A stretch of DNA of 64,000 nt from Sinomonas atrocyanea (GCF_030811715.1 NZ_JAUSRH010000006.1:62001-126000), one strand, 5' to 3'; positions 1 through 8,438 are shown, counted from the stretch's first letter. The notes: generated from the sequence alone by a model not told the origin. Numbers and translations: made by a program.

Positions 1-1
1 C

Positions 2-955
2 GCCGCCCGCGGCCTCGACGTCGAGCGCATCAGCCACGTCGTGAACTACGACATCCCGCACGACACCGAGAGCTACGTGCACCGGATCGGCCGCACCGGC
101 CGTGCCGGCCGCAAGGGCGACGCGATCCTGTTCATGACCCCGCGCGAGAAGTACCTCCTGCGGGCGATCGAGAAGGCCACGCGCCAGGCGGTCGAGCAGA
201 TGCACCTGCCGACGGCGGAGACGGTCAACTCGTTGCGCATGAGCAAGTTCGCCGACCGGATCACGGAGACCCTCGAGTCCGAGGACGTCTCGATGTTCCG
301 CGACCTCATCGCCTCCTACGAGAACGAGCGCGAGGTCCCGGCTGCCGAGATCGCCGCCGCGCTCGCGGTCATGGTCCAGGGCGACACCCCGTTCTTCGTC
401 AAGGAGCTCCCGTCCGCCCCGGATCACCAGAAGCGCGATCGCAACAAGGACGGCTTCGGCTCCCGCGGCCCGTCCCGCTCGATCACCGAGGGCAACGCGA
501 CGTACCGCATCGCCGTCGGCCGTCGCCAGCGGGTCATGCCGGGCTCGATCGTGGGCGCGCTCGCGAACGAGGGCGGCTTCCACTCGAGCCAGATCGGCGG
601 GATCGACATCCGCGCGGACCACTCCCTCGTGGAGCTGCCTGCGGAGCTCTCCTCCGACCAGTGGAAGGCCCTGTCCAAGACCCGGATCGGCGGCGAGCTG
701 ATCAAGCTCGAGCTCGACTCGGGCCGCCGCCCCAACCGGGACGGCGACCGCAACGACCGTGGCGGCGAGCGCGGCTTCCGCGGCCGGAACGACCGCGGCG
801 ACCGTGGCGGCGACCGCGGGTTCGGCGGCCGCCCCGACCGCGGTGGCCGCAGCGGCAGCCGTGACCGTGACGACCGCGGGTACGCGGGCCGCGGCGGGTT
901 CGGCGACCGCAAGCCGCGCCACGGCAAGGACAGCAGCCGCAGCCGCGCCTGGTGA
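2..955 (+). CDS. DEAD/DEAH-box RNA helicase, C-terminal part (5' end outside window)
   Basis: This is an ATP-dependent RNA helicase of the DeaD/CsdA type, which remodels structured RNA in ribosome assembly and mRNA turnover. The frame is open from base 2, so only the C-terminal half is present. It begins in helicase motif V (ARGLDVERI) and continues through motif VI ([11 protein letters not shown]). A linker follows, then a DbpA/CsdA-type RNA-binding domain at roughly 490-720 bp ([12 protein letters not shown] ... GGIDI). The tail of about 75 residues is rich in RGG, DRG and GDR repeats, typical of RNA-binding extensions. The frame ends in TGA at 953-955 and a strong hairpin follows. The gene identity (deaD or a paralogue) cannot be fixed without the N-terminal half. 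Confidence 0.93.
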   Translation, partial: AARGLDVERISHVVNYDIPHDTESYVHRIGRTGRAGRKGDAILFMTPREKYLLRAIEKATRQAVEQMHLPTAETVNSLRMSKFADRITETLESEDVSMFRDLIASYENEREVPAAEIAAALAVMVQGDTPFFVKELPSAPDHQKRDRNKDGFGSRGPSRSITEGNATYRIAVGRRQRVMPGSIVGALANEGGFHSSQIGGIDIRADHSLVELPAELSSDQWKALSKTRIGGELIKLELDSGRRPNRDGDRNDRGGERGFRGRNDRGDRGGDRGFGGRPDRGGRSGSRDRDDRGYAGRGGFGDRKPRHGKDSSRSRAW

Positions 956-970
956 TCCATCGCGCCTGAG

Positions 971-1014
971 GGCGAGCCCGTCCCCGGACACCCCGGGGGC
1001 GGGCTCGCCCCGTT
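971..1014 (+). terminator. Intrinsic terminator after helicase gene
   Basis: A 10-bp perfect stem, GGCGAGCCCG (971-980) with CGGGCTCGCC (1000-1009), is followed by CCCGTTT. It lies 15 bases after the helicase stop codon. Confidence 0.75.
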
Positions 1015-1078
1015 TCCCGGGTCCGCAGGGTGCGGCAGCGCGCGCCCGGACGGGGGAGCAGGAAGCGGTCCCGTCGAT

Positions 1079-1108
1079 TTGGTGAGGCCGCCGCTCTTCC
1101 GGTAAAGT
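1079..1108 (+). promoter_or_regulatory. Probable promoter of tRNA-Thr
   Basis: TTGGTG (1079-1084), an 18-base spacer and TAAAGT (1103-1108) lie 11 bases before the tRNA. The -10 box is good and the -35 box is only partly consensus. Confidence 0.45.
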
Positions 1109-1119
1109 ATCTGTCTGTT

Positions 1120-1191
1120 GCCCCCCTAGCTCAGTGGTAGAGCGCCATCTTGGTAAGATGGAGGTCACGGGATCGATTCCCGTGGGGGGCT
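1120..1191 (+). tRNA. tRNA-Thr (anticodon GGT)
   Basis: It folds as a complete 72-nt cloverleaf: acceptor GCCCCCC/GGGGGGC, D arm GCTC/GAGC, anticodon stem CCATC/GATGG with loop TTGGTAA, and T stem ACGGG/CCCGT. Anticodon GGT reads ACC/ACT threonine codons. No CCA is encoded. The first T-loop base is A rather than T. Confidence 0.95.
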
Positions 1192-1202
1192 CTCGCAAGG
1201 AG

Positions 1203-1244
1203 GGTCCGCGTCAACCGGTGTTGACCGGATGGCGCGGCCTTTTT
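1203..1244 (+). terminator. Terminator between tRNA-Thr and tRNA-Met
   Basis: An outer stem GGTCCGCG/CGCGGCC (one bulge) encloses TCAAC/GTTGA and is followed by TTTTT. It suggests the two tRNAs are separate transcripts. Confidence 0.6.
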
Positions 1245-1253
1245 CCTTGTCGT

Positions 1254-1327
1254 GGCGGTGTAGCTCAGCTGGTTAGAGCGCACGACTCATAATCGTGAGG
1301 TCCCGGGATCGAGTCCCGGCACCGCTA
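1254..1327 (+). tRNA. tRNA-Met (anticodon CAT)
   Basis: This is a 74-nt cloverleaf with acceptor GGCGGTG/CACCGCT (one G-T pair), D arm GCTC/GAGC, anticodon stem CACGA/TCGTG with loop CTCATAA, T stem CCGGG/CCCGG and discriminator A. A paired 1-72 position argues against initiator Met. Elongator Met is favoured over the lysidine-modified Ile2 tRNA, but the sequence alone does not fully exclude the latter. Confidence 0.92.
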
Positions 1328-1331
1328 CAGC

Positions 1332-1361
1332 AGGACCCCCGGGAGACCGGGGGTCCTTTTT
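1332..1361 (+). terminator. Terminator of tRNA-Met
   Basis: A 9-bp stem AGGACCCCC/GGGGGTCCT is followed by a run of T, starting five bases after the tRNA. Confidence 0.85.
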
Positions 1362-1474
1362 CTCTCTCCGGGGCGGCCGATCCTGATTCCTCCCGGGGCC
1401 CTCTGGGTAGGCTTCCTCAAAATGGTCCCAAGGCATCTCCGCTACACTCTCTCGGACCCGAACGAGAGGAAAGC

Positions 1475-2581
1475 ATGACGGCAACAGCCACTGTCAGTTC
1501 AGCAGCGCCGGCCCGGCCCCGCGCGGGGAGCCTGGGCCATGTGCCGGCGCTCGACGGCATCCGCGCCCTCGCCATCGTCCTGGTCGTGGTCTACCACGCC
1601 GTCATGCCGGTGCACTTCGGCGGCGCCGGCGGCGTCGACATCTTCTTCGCCCTCTCGGGCTTCCTCATCACCACCCTGCTCCTCGAGGAGCACGACGCGC
1701 ACGGGGGCATCTCGCTGCGCCGGTTCTACCTGAGGCGCGTCATCCGGCTGTACCCGCCGCTGCTGATCATGCTGGCCGTGGTGTTCGTGCCCATCGCCGT
1801 CCTCATGGGCACGGGGAACGCCGTCTGGGGCTCGCTCATGGCGCTCTTCTACCTCATGCCAGTCGGCGCCGAGACGGGTGCCGACAGCCTCTCCGCCTAC
1901 GCCCACACGTGGACGCTCGGGCTCGAGGAGTGGTTCTACTTCGTCTGGCCGATCGCGCTCGTGCTCCTCGTGAAGGGGGCGCGGACGGTGCATGGGCGAC
2001 GCCGGCGGCGCGCCATCGCCGCCGCGGCCGTCGCGGCCGTCGGGCTCGGGGTGTGGGCCCTCGTGCTCGAGGCCACCACGGGCCACATGTCCTTCATCCT
2101 CCGCACGAGCGGCCTGTTCGCCGGCTGCGCGCTGGCCCTCGTCCTCCACGGGTCCCAGCGTGCGGCGCGTCCCTGGCACGGCCTGCTCGGCCTGGCCCTC
2201 ATCGGCTTCTCCGTGGTGCACTCCTCGATCGTGCCGCTCTCGATCGTCCACACCCTCGCGGCCGCGGCCGGCACGCTGCTGCTCATCGTCGCGATCGTGC
2301 GCGGGGGCGACGGGCCGCTGCGCCGCATCCTCTCGCTGCGGCCGCTGACCTACGTGGGGCGCATCAGCTACGAGATCTACCTCTGGCACTACCCGGTCCT
2401 GTGCCTGCTCGGAGTCATGGCACACTCGCAGTTCCTCGAGGTCGGCGCGATTGCGGGGCCGCTCTCGTTCGTGCTGGCGGCCGGAGCGCACGCCGCGACC
2501 AAGCCGCTCGTGGCCTGGCTGAGGGCCCGGACCGCCACCTGGGCGCCCCGGGCTGCCGTGGCCGCCGGAGCCCCCGCCTGA
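1475..2581 (+). CDS. Acyltransferase 3 family membrane protein (OafA/YrhL-like)
   Basis: This 368-aa polytopic inner-membrane protein belongs to the acyltransferase-3 family, whose members transfer acyl groups to sugars of cell-envelope polymers. The family signature is at the N-terminus: LDGIRALAI, then the conserved histidine in VVVYHA, GGVDIFFALSGFLIT, and an arginine-rich RRFYLRRVIRLYPP segment. About ten hydrophobic helices follow. The frame opens further upstream through the tRNA-Met region, but ATG 1475 is chosen because GAGAGGA precedes it and the family homology starts right after it. The C-terminal extracellular SGNH domain seen in some members is absent. The substrate is unknown. 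Confidence 0.88.
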   Translation: MTATATVSSAAPARPRAGSLGHVPALDGIRALAIVLVVVYHAVMPVHFGGAGGVDIFFALSGFLITTLLLEEHDAHGGISLRRFYLRRVIRLYPPLLIMLAVVFVPIAVLMGTGNAVWGSLMALFYLMPVGAETGADSLSAYAHTWTLGLEEWFYFVWPIALVLLVKGARTVHGRRRRRAIAAAAVAAVGLGVWALVLEATTGHMSFILRTSGLFAGCALALVLHGSQRAARPWHGLLGLALIGFSVVHSSIVPLSIVHTLAAAAGTLLLIVAIVRGGDGPLRRILSLRPLTYVGRISYEIYLWHYPVLCLLGVMAHSQFLEVGAIAGPLSFVLAAGAHAATKPLVAWLRARTATWAPRAAVAAGAPA

Positions 2582-2621
2582 CGCAGCCGGCCTCCTAGGG
2601 CCCGTGCGCCGGGCCTCCCTG

Positions 2622-3800
2622 CTAGGGCAGCGCGATCGCCAGGGCGCGGTCGGCCACGTCGTCGAGCGCTCGGCGCACCGCGCCAAGGGCCACCGCGTCG
2701 CCCCCGAGCGAGGAGACCTCGACACGCGGCGGGGTGTCCGTCAGGTGCGGGAGCTCACGGCGGATCCCCGGCAGCAGGGCCGCGGCCGCCCCCGCTACGG
2801 CGCCGCCCAGGACCACGAGCTCCGGGTTCAGGAGCGTGCCCAGCACCGCGACGACGCGGCTCATGTGCTCCGCGAGGCGGTCCAGCACGCCCAAGGCGCC
2901 CGGATCGCCGTCGCGCGCCGCCGCGAAGACCGCCTCCGCCGTGACCTCGCCCGGCGCGAGGTCCGCGAGCGCGCCCTCGGCCGCCGCCTCGGCGCCCCAC
3001 GCCCGCGCCAGCTGGCCGATGCCGTGGGGCCCCGCGGCGCCCTCGACGAGGCGCAGGAAGGACAGCTCGCCTGCGCCGCCGTGGCGGCCCCGCAGGAGAC
3101 GTCCGGATTCGAGCAGCCCCGCGCCGAGGCGCTCTCCGGCGAGCACGACGGCGACATCGTCCACGCCGCGGGCCGCTCCGCGCCACTGCTCGGCCAGGGC
3201 CGCGAGGTTCGCGTCGTTCTCGAGGATCACCGGCCAGCCGTGGCGCGCCTCAAGGCCCTCGGCGAGGCCCACGTCGAACTGCTCCCAGAAGTCCCTCGGG
3301 GTGGCGATCCGGCCGTCCCGGTCGACGGGGGCGGCGACGCCGGCGGCCACCGCGAGGACCCGACCAGGCCTCGTGCCGGCCGCGGCGAGGGCTGCGAGCG
3401 CCGTCGCGCTCACCGTGTCCACGCGCCCGGCGGCGCCTGCCCCGGGGAAGGTCCCGGTGGCCGAGCCGAGGGGACGGCCGCGGAGGTCGGCCACGAGCGC
3501 TGTGGTCTTCCCGGCGCCCATGTCGAGGCCCAGGACCACGCCGGCGTCGGCGCGGAAGGCGAAAGTGCGCGGGGGCCGCCCCCGCCCGGCCTCGGCCCGC
3601 TCGGGGTCCAGCCCGATGGCCCAGCCCCGGCGCACGAGGTCGTCGCCGACGGCGATCACCGTGGCGCGGCTCAGGCCCGTAGCGTCCACGAGCTCGGTTG
3701 CGGTGAGGCCAGCGTCGGGTGCTTCCCGGAGCCTCCGCAGCACCGTCTCGGCGTTCGCGAGCCGCACCACGTGCGGCCCGGCCGCGGGTCCTCTCCTCAT
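2622..3800 (-). CDS. ROK-family transcriptional regulator
   Basis: This 392-aa protein has an N-terminal winged helix-turn-helix (residues about 15-65, ATELVDATGLSRATVI) and a C-terminal ROK sugar-kinase-like domain. The domain has a phosphate-binding DMGAGKTTALVADLRG segment and an ERLGAGLLESGRLLRG...GAGELSF region, where ROK proteins usually hold the sugar-binding glutamate and zinc ligands. The usual CxCGxxGC zinc motif is not evident here. It is divergent from a GH13 glucosidase, with a perfect AT-rich palindrome in the shared 120-bp gap, so it probably represses the glucosidase and itself in response to a sugar. The start at 3800 has a GGAGG eight bases upstream. Confidence 0.88.
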   Translation of the reverse strand: MRRGPAAGPHVVRLANAETVLRRLREAPDAGLTATELVDATGLSRATVIAVGDDLVRRGWAIGLDPERAEAGRGRPPRTFAFRADAGVVLGLDMGAGKTTALVADLRGRPLGSATGTFPGAGAAGRVDTVSATALAALAAAGTRPGRVLAVAAGVAAPVDRDGRIATPRDFWEQFDVGLAEGLEARHGWPVILENDANLAALAEQWRGAARGVDDVAVVLAGERLGAGLLESGRLLRGRHGGAGELSFLRLVEGAAGPHGIGQLARAWGAEAAAEGALADLAPGEVTAEAVFAAARDGDPGALGVLDRLAEHMSRVVAVLGTLLNPELVVLGGAVAGAAAALLPGIRRELPHLTDTPPRVEVSSLGGDAVALGAVRRALDDVADRALAIALP

Positions 3801-3848
3801 GCGCTTGACCTCCCCCTCACACCGACCGAATAATGGACTCCGGCATTG

Positions 3849-3863
3849 ATTTAGATTCTAAAT
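3849..3863. promoter_or_regulatory. Candidate ROK-repressor operator palindrome
   Basis: ATTTAGA-T-TCTAAAT is a perfect 15-base palindrome in an AT-rich patch within otherwise very GC-rich DNA, between divergent ROK and GH13 genes. A possible -35 TTGATT overlaps it (3846-3851). ROK regulators such as XylR bind AT-rich inverted repeats, so this is the natural operator candidate. Confidence 0.6.
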
Positions 3864-3920
3864 ATAAAACGCGGGGCCGCGCTGCGCACCCTGCGGCAGA
3901 CCCATGGAACAGGAGGACCG

Positions 3921-5624
3921 GTGCCCACCACCGCCCACGAGCCCGACCGCACGAACCCGTCCGCCGACTGGTGGCGCCAGGCCGCCGTCTACCAGATCTA
4001 CCCCCGCAGCTTCGCCGACTCGAACGCCGACGGCCTCGGCGACATCCCGGGCATCACCTCGCGCGTGCCCTACCTCGCGAAGCTCGGGATCGACGCCGTC
4101 TGGCTCAGCCCGTTCTACCCCTCGGCCCTCGCCGACGGCGGCTACGACGTCGACGACTACCGCGACGTTGACCCCCGGCTCGGCACCCTCGAAGACTTCG
4201 ACGAGATGGTCGCCGCGCTCCACGGCGCGGGCATCAAGGTGATCGCGGACATCGTGCCGAACCACACCTCGGATCGCCACGCATGGTTCCGGGAGGCGCT
4301 GGCCTCGGCGCCCGGTTCGACGGCCCGCAACCGCTACATCTTCCGCGACGGCCGGGGCGTGAACGGCGAGCTGCCCCCGAACGACTGGACGTCGATCTTC
4401 GGCGGCGGGGCGTGGGAGCGCGTCACGGAGCCGGACGGGACGCCCGGCCAGTGGTACTTCCACCTGTTCGCCAAGGAGCAGCCGGACCTCAACTGGGACA
4501 ACCCCGAGGTCCATGAGGACTTCCTGACGACCCTGCGCTTCTGGTCCGACCGCGGGGTCGACGGCTTCCGCGTGGACGTCGCGCACGGCCTCAAGAAGGA
4601 CATGGACGCCGCACACGACGACCTCGCCACCATCCACCGCGCCGACCTCTTCGCCCTCGGGGAGCACCCGCTGTGGGACCGCGACGAGGTCCACTCGGTC
4701 TACGCCGAATGGCGCAAGGTGTTCGACGAGTACAACCCGCCGCGCGCAGCCGTCGCCGAGGCCTGGGTCCATGCGGACCGCCGCGCCCGCTACGCCTCGC
4801 CGGAGGGCCTCGGGCAGGCCTTCAACTTCGACCTCCTCCAGTCCGACTTCGACGCCGCCCAGTTCCGCGAGGTCATCACAAAGAACCTCGCCGAGGCGGC
4901 TGCGACCGGCGCCTCGTCGACGTGGGTCTTCTCGAACCACGACGTGGTCCGGCACGCTACCCGCTACGGACTCCCCAAGGGCACCGGCCGCGGCGGCGCC
5001 GGCACCGACGGCAAGGACTGGCTCCTTGACGGCGGGGACCCGGCCGAGGTCGACGCCGCGCTCGGGCTGCGCCGGGCCAAGGCCGCGACCCTGCTCATGC
5101 TCGCGCTGCCGGGCTCCGCCTACCTGTACCAGGGGGAGGAACTCGGCCTGCAGGAGGTGGGCCGCATCCCGGAGCAGGACCGGCAGGACCCCACGTACTT
5201 CCGCAACCGCGGTGTGGAGATCGGCCGCGACGGCTGCCGCGTCCCGCTGCCGTGGGAGCCCACGGGCACCTCGTTCGGCTTCGGGGCCAACGGCTCGCAC
5301 CTGCCGCAGCCGGCATGGTTCAAGGACTACGCCGTGAGCGTCGAGGAGCAAGATGCCGGCTCGACCCTCGCCTTCTACCGCCGGGCCCTCGCGCTGCGCC
5401 ACGAGCTGACCGGCGAGGAGCACCTCGAGTGGATCGACACCGCGGACGGGGACGTGCTGCACTTCGCGCGGACGGCTCCGGATGGCGGCGCCTGGCACGT
5501 GGTGGCCAACTTCGGCGCGGCTCCGACGGAACTGCCCGAGGGGGAGGTCCTGCTCTCGAGCGCGGAGGTCGAGGGCGGCAAGCTCCCCGGCGACGCTACG
5601 GCTTGGGTCCGCGCACGGTCCTAG
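3921..5624 (+). CDS. GH13 alpha-glucosidase / oligo-1,6-glucosidase
   Basis: This cytoplasmic 567-aa glycoside hydrolase of family 13 has no signal peptide. The N-terminal WWRQAAVYQIYPRSFADSN is typical of the oligo-1,6-glucosidase/alpha-glucosidase subgroup. Catalytic residues are visible: nucleophile D219 in DGFRVDV, acid/base E280 in AVAEAW, and transition-state stabiliser D341 in FSNHD. It would cleave terminal alpha-glucosidic bonds in maltose, isomaltose or trehalose-type sugars; the exact linkage cannot be read from the sequence. GTG 3921 follows AGGAGG (3911-3916). It is divergent from the ROK regulator. No sugar transporter is adjacent. Confidence 0.92.
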   Translation: MPTTAHEPDRTNPSADWWRQAAVYQIYPRSFADSNADGLGDIPGITSRVPYLAKLGIDAVWLSPFYPSALADGGYDVDDYRDVDPRLGTLEDFDEMVAALHGAGIKVIADIVPNHTSDRHAWFREALASAPGSTARNRYIFRDGRGVNGELPPNDWTSIFGGGAWERVTEPDGTPGQWYFHLFAKEQPDLNWDNPEVHEDFLTTLRFWSDRGVDGFRVDVAHGLKKDMDAAHDDLATIHRADLFALGEHPLWDRDEVHSVYAEWRKVFDEYNPPRAAVAEAWVHADRRARYASPEGLGQAFNFDLLQSDFDAAQFREVITKNLAEAAATGASSTWVFSNHDVVRHATRYGLPKGTGRGGAGTDGKDWLLDGGDPAEVDAALGLRRAKAATLLMLALPGSAYLYQGEELGLQEVGRIPEQDRQDPTYFRNRGVEIGRDGCRVPLPWEPTGTSFGFGANGSHLPQPAWFKDYAVSVEEQDAGSTLAFYRRALALRHELTGEEHLEWIDTADGDVLHFARTAPDGGAWHVVANFGAAPTELPEGEVLLSSAEVEGGKLPGDATAWVRARS

Positions 5625-5703
5625 CGCGGGAGAGGGCGAAGGGCCCTTCCGCGCCCGCGTGCTCCGTGGGAGCCTAAGGGGAGACCACCGACGGGGAGGG
5701 GCC

Positions 5704-6150
5704 ATGGCCGACGTCAACGCGGACTTCCACTACGGGCCGGGGGCCCGCCACGAGGACTACGAGCTGGACGCCGAGCAGTGCTGGTCACTGCTCGGTTCCT
5801 CCGGTGTGGGACGCTTCGCCTTCGTCCACGAGGGCCGCGTCGCGGTCTATCCCGTGGGGTACCTCGTCTACGGCGGCGCGGTCCATTTCCGCACGTCGCC
5901 CGACGGGAGCGTGGCGCACAGCCTGCCCCAAGAGGGGGCGGCCCTGCAGGTGGACGCGATGCAGCCTGCCGTCCAGGCGGGGTGGTCGGTCCTCGCGAGC
6001 GGCCGGGCCGAGATCGTGGAGGACGCCGGCGAGCTCACCGCGCTGTTCGGCCAGATGGTGGACGAGCCGTGGGCCGGGGGAGTGCGGGACCTCTTCGTCC
6101 GGGTCCGCCCCGACCGTCTCAGCGGCCGGCGCGTGTACCTCGCCCAGTAG
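5704..6150 (+). CDS. Pyridoxamine 5'-phosphate oxidase-like flavin-binding protein
   Basis: This 148-aa protein has the split beta-barrel fold of the PNPOx-like/flavin-nucleotide-binding family. The core is ECWSLLGSSGVGRFAFVHEG, followed by strands (VAVYPVGYLVYGGAVHFRTSPDG) and GWSVLASGRAEIVEDAGEL. Members bind FMN, F420 or heme, but which one applies here is unknown. The frame extends upstream into the glucosidase gene, but ATG 5704 with GGGGAGG just before it fits the family length. It is followed by a strong hairpin, so it is probably monocistronic. Confidence 0.82.
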   Translation: MADVNADFHYGPGARHEDYELDAEQCWSLLGSSGVGRFAFVHEGRVAVYPVGYLVYGGAVHFRTSPDGSVAHSLPQEGAALQVDAMQPAVQAGWSVLASGRAEIVEDAGELTALFGQMVDEPWAGGVRDLFVRVRPDRLSGRRVYLAQ

Positions 6151-6153
6151 CGG

Positions 6154-6196
6154 GACGGCGCCCGGCGTGGTCACAGCGGCCGCGCCGGGCGCCGTC
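6154..6196 (+). terminator. Hairpin terminator after PNPOx-like gene
   Basis: A perfect 14-bp stem GACGGCGCCCGGCG/CGCCGGGCGCCGTC starts four bases after the stop codon. The loop is 15 nt and no T-run follows. Confidence 0.6.
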
Positions 6197-6217
6197 GCGC
6201 GCTATTAATAAAGTCGC

Positions 6218-6246
6218 TTGACATATTGCGGCCGCAGGCGTCCACT
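6218..6246 (+). promoter_or_regulatory. Candidate promoter upstream of the 62-aa gene
   Basis: A consensus -35 TTGACA (6218-6223) and 17 bases then TCCACT (6241-6246) sit in a locally AT-rich patch (ATTAATAAAG just upstream). The -35 is perfect and the -10 is poor. It would give a leader of about 55 nt before GTG 6309. Confidence 0.45.
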
Positions 6247-6308
6247 TGATGCATCGAGGTTGGCTGGGGAGCCCGATTCTTCGACCGTTCATCTGTCAGG
6301 AGAGTCCC

Positions 6309-6497
6309 GTGGCCGAGCAGGAGACCGTCACCAGCCCCACCCCGCACGAGGCATCCCGTCCCCTCGAGAGGCGACCCAAGCCCGAACGCCGCCGGGCCGA
6401 CTCCGTGCCCTCGTGCGTCCCCCAGCTCCCCGCCGGGATCCGCTGGTGGGAGGCCTGCGGCGGCTGGAAGGCCGGCTACCAGCTGGGCGTCTTCTGA
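6309..6497 (+). CDS. Small hypothetical protein (62 aa)
   Basis: No family recognised. GTG 6309 follows CAGGAGAG and lies about 60 bases after a TTGACA element. The N-terminal 35 residues are charged and proline/arginine-rich (RPLERRPKPERRRAD). The C-terminus is distinctive and looks folded: two cysteines and three tryptophans in SCVPQLPAGIRWWEACGGWK, ending in AGYQLGVF. A hairpin follows the stop codon. Independent promoter, RBS and terminator support a real gene. A C-x13-C spacing would allow metal binding or a disulfide, but there is no direct evidence for either. Confidence 0.6.
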   Translation: MAEQETVTSPTPHEASRPLERRPKPERRRADSVPSCVPQLPAGIRWWEACGGWKAGYQLGVF

Positions 6498-6504
6498 GCG
6501 CGCC

Positions 6505-6532
6505 CGGCGGGGGCGGCCAGGCGGCCCCGCCG
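6505..6532 (+). terminator. Hairpin after the 62-aa gene
   Basis: CGGCGGGG (6505-6512) pairs with CCCCGCCG (6525-6532). It lies eight bases after the stop codon and has no T-run. Confidence 0.45.
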
Positions 6533-6570
6533 ATGTGCCAGCCGGGCCCCTGCGGCGATACGGTGGACCC

Positions 6571-7461
6571 ATGACGTCACCTGCTTCCGCCGATTCGACG
6601 CGCCCCGTGGGCGCCGACCGCCCCGCCCGCCCCGCGCGCGAGATCAGCCCGGAGATCGCCCGCTCCTGGCTGCTCGTCAACGCGATGCGCACGGAGCTGT
6701 TCGACGAGTCGGCAGGCTCCCGGGCGGATGCCATCATCCTCGACATCGAGGACGCCGTGGACCCCTCGCACAAGGACGAGGCCCGCGAGAACGTCACGCG
6801 CTGGCTGACCGCCGGCGGCCGCGCCTGGGTGCGCGTCAACGACGCCACGAGCCCGTTCTGGGCCGACGACCTCGCCGGCCTGCGCGGAACCCCGGGCCTG
6901 CTCGGCGTCATGCTCGCCAAGACCGAGTCCGCCGACCAGGTGACGGAGAGCTTCCACCGCATGGACGGCAAGACCCCGGTGATCCCGCTCGTCGAATCGG
7001 CCGTGGGCATCGAGGAGGCCAACCGCATCGCCAAGGCCCAGGGCGCCTTCCGCCTCGCGTTCGGCTCGGGCGACTTCCGCCGCGACACCGGCATGGCCGC
7101 GACGCCAGAGGCCATGGCCTACCCGCGCGCGAAGCTCGTCGTCGCCTCCCGCGTGGGCAACCTCCCGGGCCCGATCGACGGCCCCACCGTGGGCACGAAC
7201 CACCCGATCCTGCGCGAACAGAGCGCGATCACCGTCATGATGGGCATGACCGGCAAGCTGTGCCTCGCGATCGACCAGACCACTGTGATCAACGAGGTCA
7301 TCTCCCCGACGCCGACCGACGTCGCCTGGGCCACCGACTTCATGCGCGACTTCGAGGCCAACGGCCGCGTGATCCGCGACGGCTCGGACCTCCCGCGCCT
7401 GGGCCGCGCCGAGAAGATCATGAAGCTCGCCACGGCGTTCGGCGTCCAGCCGGCGGTCTAG
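6571..7461 (+). CDS. HpcH/HpaI aldolase family CoA ester lyase (CitE-like)
   Basis: This 296-aa TIM-barrel lyase is related to citrate-lyase beta subunit and malyl/citramalyl-CoA lyases, which cleave a C-C bond in 3-hydroxyacyl-CoA thioesters using Mg2+. Visible signatures are LLVNAMRTELFDESAGSRAD, the acidic ILDIEDAVDPSHKDEAR, WVRVND, and the metal-binding glutamate region VIPLVESAVGIEEA. ATG 6571 is preceded by TACGGT and six bases, so the transcript is probably leaderless. A longer in-frame start upstream is less likely. The substrate is undefined. No citrate lyase alpha or gamma genes are nearby, which argues for a stand-alone lyase. Confidence 0.87.
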   Translation: MTSPASADSTRPVGADRPARPAREISPEIARSWLLVNAMRTELFDESAGSRADAIILDIEDAVDPSHKDEARENVTRWLTAGGRAWVRVNDATSPFWADDLAGLRGTPGLLGVMLAKTESADQVTESFHRMDGKTPVIPLVESAVGIEEANRIAKAQGAFRLAFGSGDFRRDTGMAATPEAMAYPRAKLVVASRVGNLPGPIDGPTVGTNHPILREQSAITVMMGMTGKLCLAIDQTTVINEVISPTPTDVAWATDFMRDFEANGRVIRDGSDLPRLGRAEKIMKLATAFGVQPAV

Positions 7462-7477
7462 GCACCGGCCGCCTGCC

Positions 7478-8407
7478 ATGGAAGGCGGGCCCTGGCTCGT
7501 CCACGGCATCGCGTGGGACGGCCCCGCCGAACAGGGCGGGGCCCCGTCCCTGCGCATGGCGGCCGCGGACGGCGCCGAGCACGAGGTCGCCCTCACCCCA
7601 GGACTGCGCCTCGGCTGGCGCGTGCTGGACGGACGAGTCCACTGCCTCGGCTTCACCCGGGTGCACTCGGCCCGCACCCGCACCCGCGTCCCCTGTCCCG
7701 ACCGCGCGCTCGCGGCCCACGGCGCCGCGTGCCCTGCCTGCGAGCAGCGCGACGACACGCGCCTGATCCACGCCTTCCACCGCACCGGGAAGGTCCCCGA
7801 GGGGCTGCGCGACTACCTCATGCAGCCGCACTGGCTCTATGTCGCCATGAGTGCCGCCGGGAAGGTCAAGATCGGCACCGCGAGCTCGGCTCGCCGCTGG
7901 AACCGGCTCGCCGAGCAGGGGGCAGCCGCCGCCGTGTACGTCGCAGCTGCGGCCGATGGCCGCGTGGTCCGGGTCCTCGAGGACGCGGTGACGGCCGGGC
8001 TCGGCATCGGCCAGGCGATCAGCTCCGCGGCCAAGCTGGCGGCCTTCGCCAGCCCGCTCCCCGCACCGCGCCTCGCCCAGCTCCTCGATGCGAGGGCCGC
8101 CGAGGTGACCGGGCTGCTCGGCGAGGTGGGAGGCATCGGAGGGTTCGACGTCGTCCGCGAGAGCTGGCAGCCGCCGGCAGCGGGGCGGGGCCTGCTCTCG
8201 GAGACGCCGAGGAGCGTCTATCCCGCCGACCCCGCCCAGGGGGACCACGCCCTCACGCTCGCCTCAGTCCTCGGCCCGTTCGCCCTCGGCTCCGCCGGGC
8301 CGGCGGGGGAGTCCTTCGTCGCGCACCTCGGCCGCCTCCGGGGCAGGGTGATCGGGCTCGGGCCGTTCGAGAGCGCCCTCCAGCCCCGGCAGACCCCGCT
8401 GTTCTGA
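7478..8407 (+). CDS. DUF2797 domain-containing protein
   Basis: This 309-aa cytoplasmic protein resembles the DUF2797 family. A possible zinc-ribbon-like set (CPDRALAAHGAACPACEQRDD) lies at about residues 72-90. After it comes a GIY-YIG-like segment (LYVAMSAAGKVKIGTASSARRWNRLAEQGA), reminiscent of small nuclease folds. The start at ATG 7478 lies 16 bases after the CitE-like gene, so they may be co-transcribed. The biochemical role is unknown. Confidence 0.75.
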   Translation: MEGGPWLVHGIAWDGPAEQGGAPSLRMAAADGAEHEVALTPGLRLGWRVLDGRVHCLGFTRVHSARTRTRVPCPDRALAAHGAACPACEQRDDTRLIHAFHRTGKVPEGLRDYLMQPHWLYVAMSAAGKVKIGTASSARRWNRLAEQGAAAAVYVAAAADGRVVRVLEDAVTAGLGIGQAISSAAKLAAFASPLPAPRLAQLLDARAAEVTGLLGEVGGIGGFDVVRESWQPPAAGRGLLSETPRSVYPADPAQGDHALTLASVLGPFALGSAGPAGESFVAHLGRLRGRVIGLGPFESALQPRQTPLF

Positions 8408-8438
8408 GCAGGGCGCCCGCCCGCCTAGACTGGACGCC

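Noticed and set aside
1120-1327. tRNA genes as phage or island attachment sites
   Set aside because: No integrase, no repeated tRNA 3' end and only housekeeping-type neighbours were seen near any of the three tRNAs.
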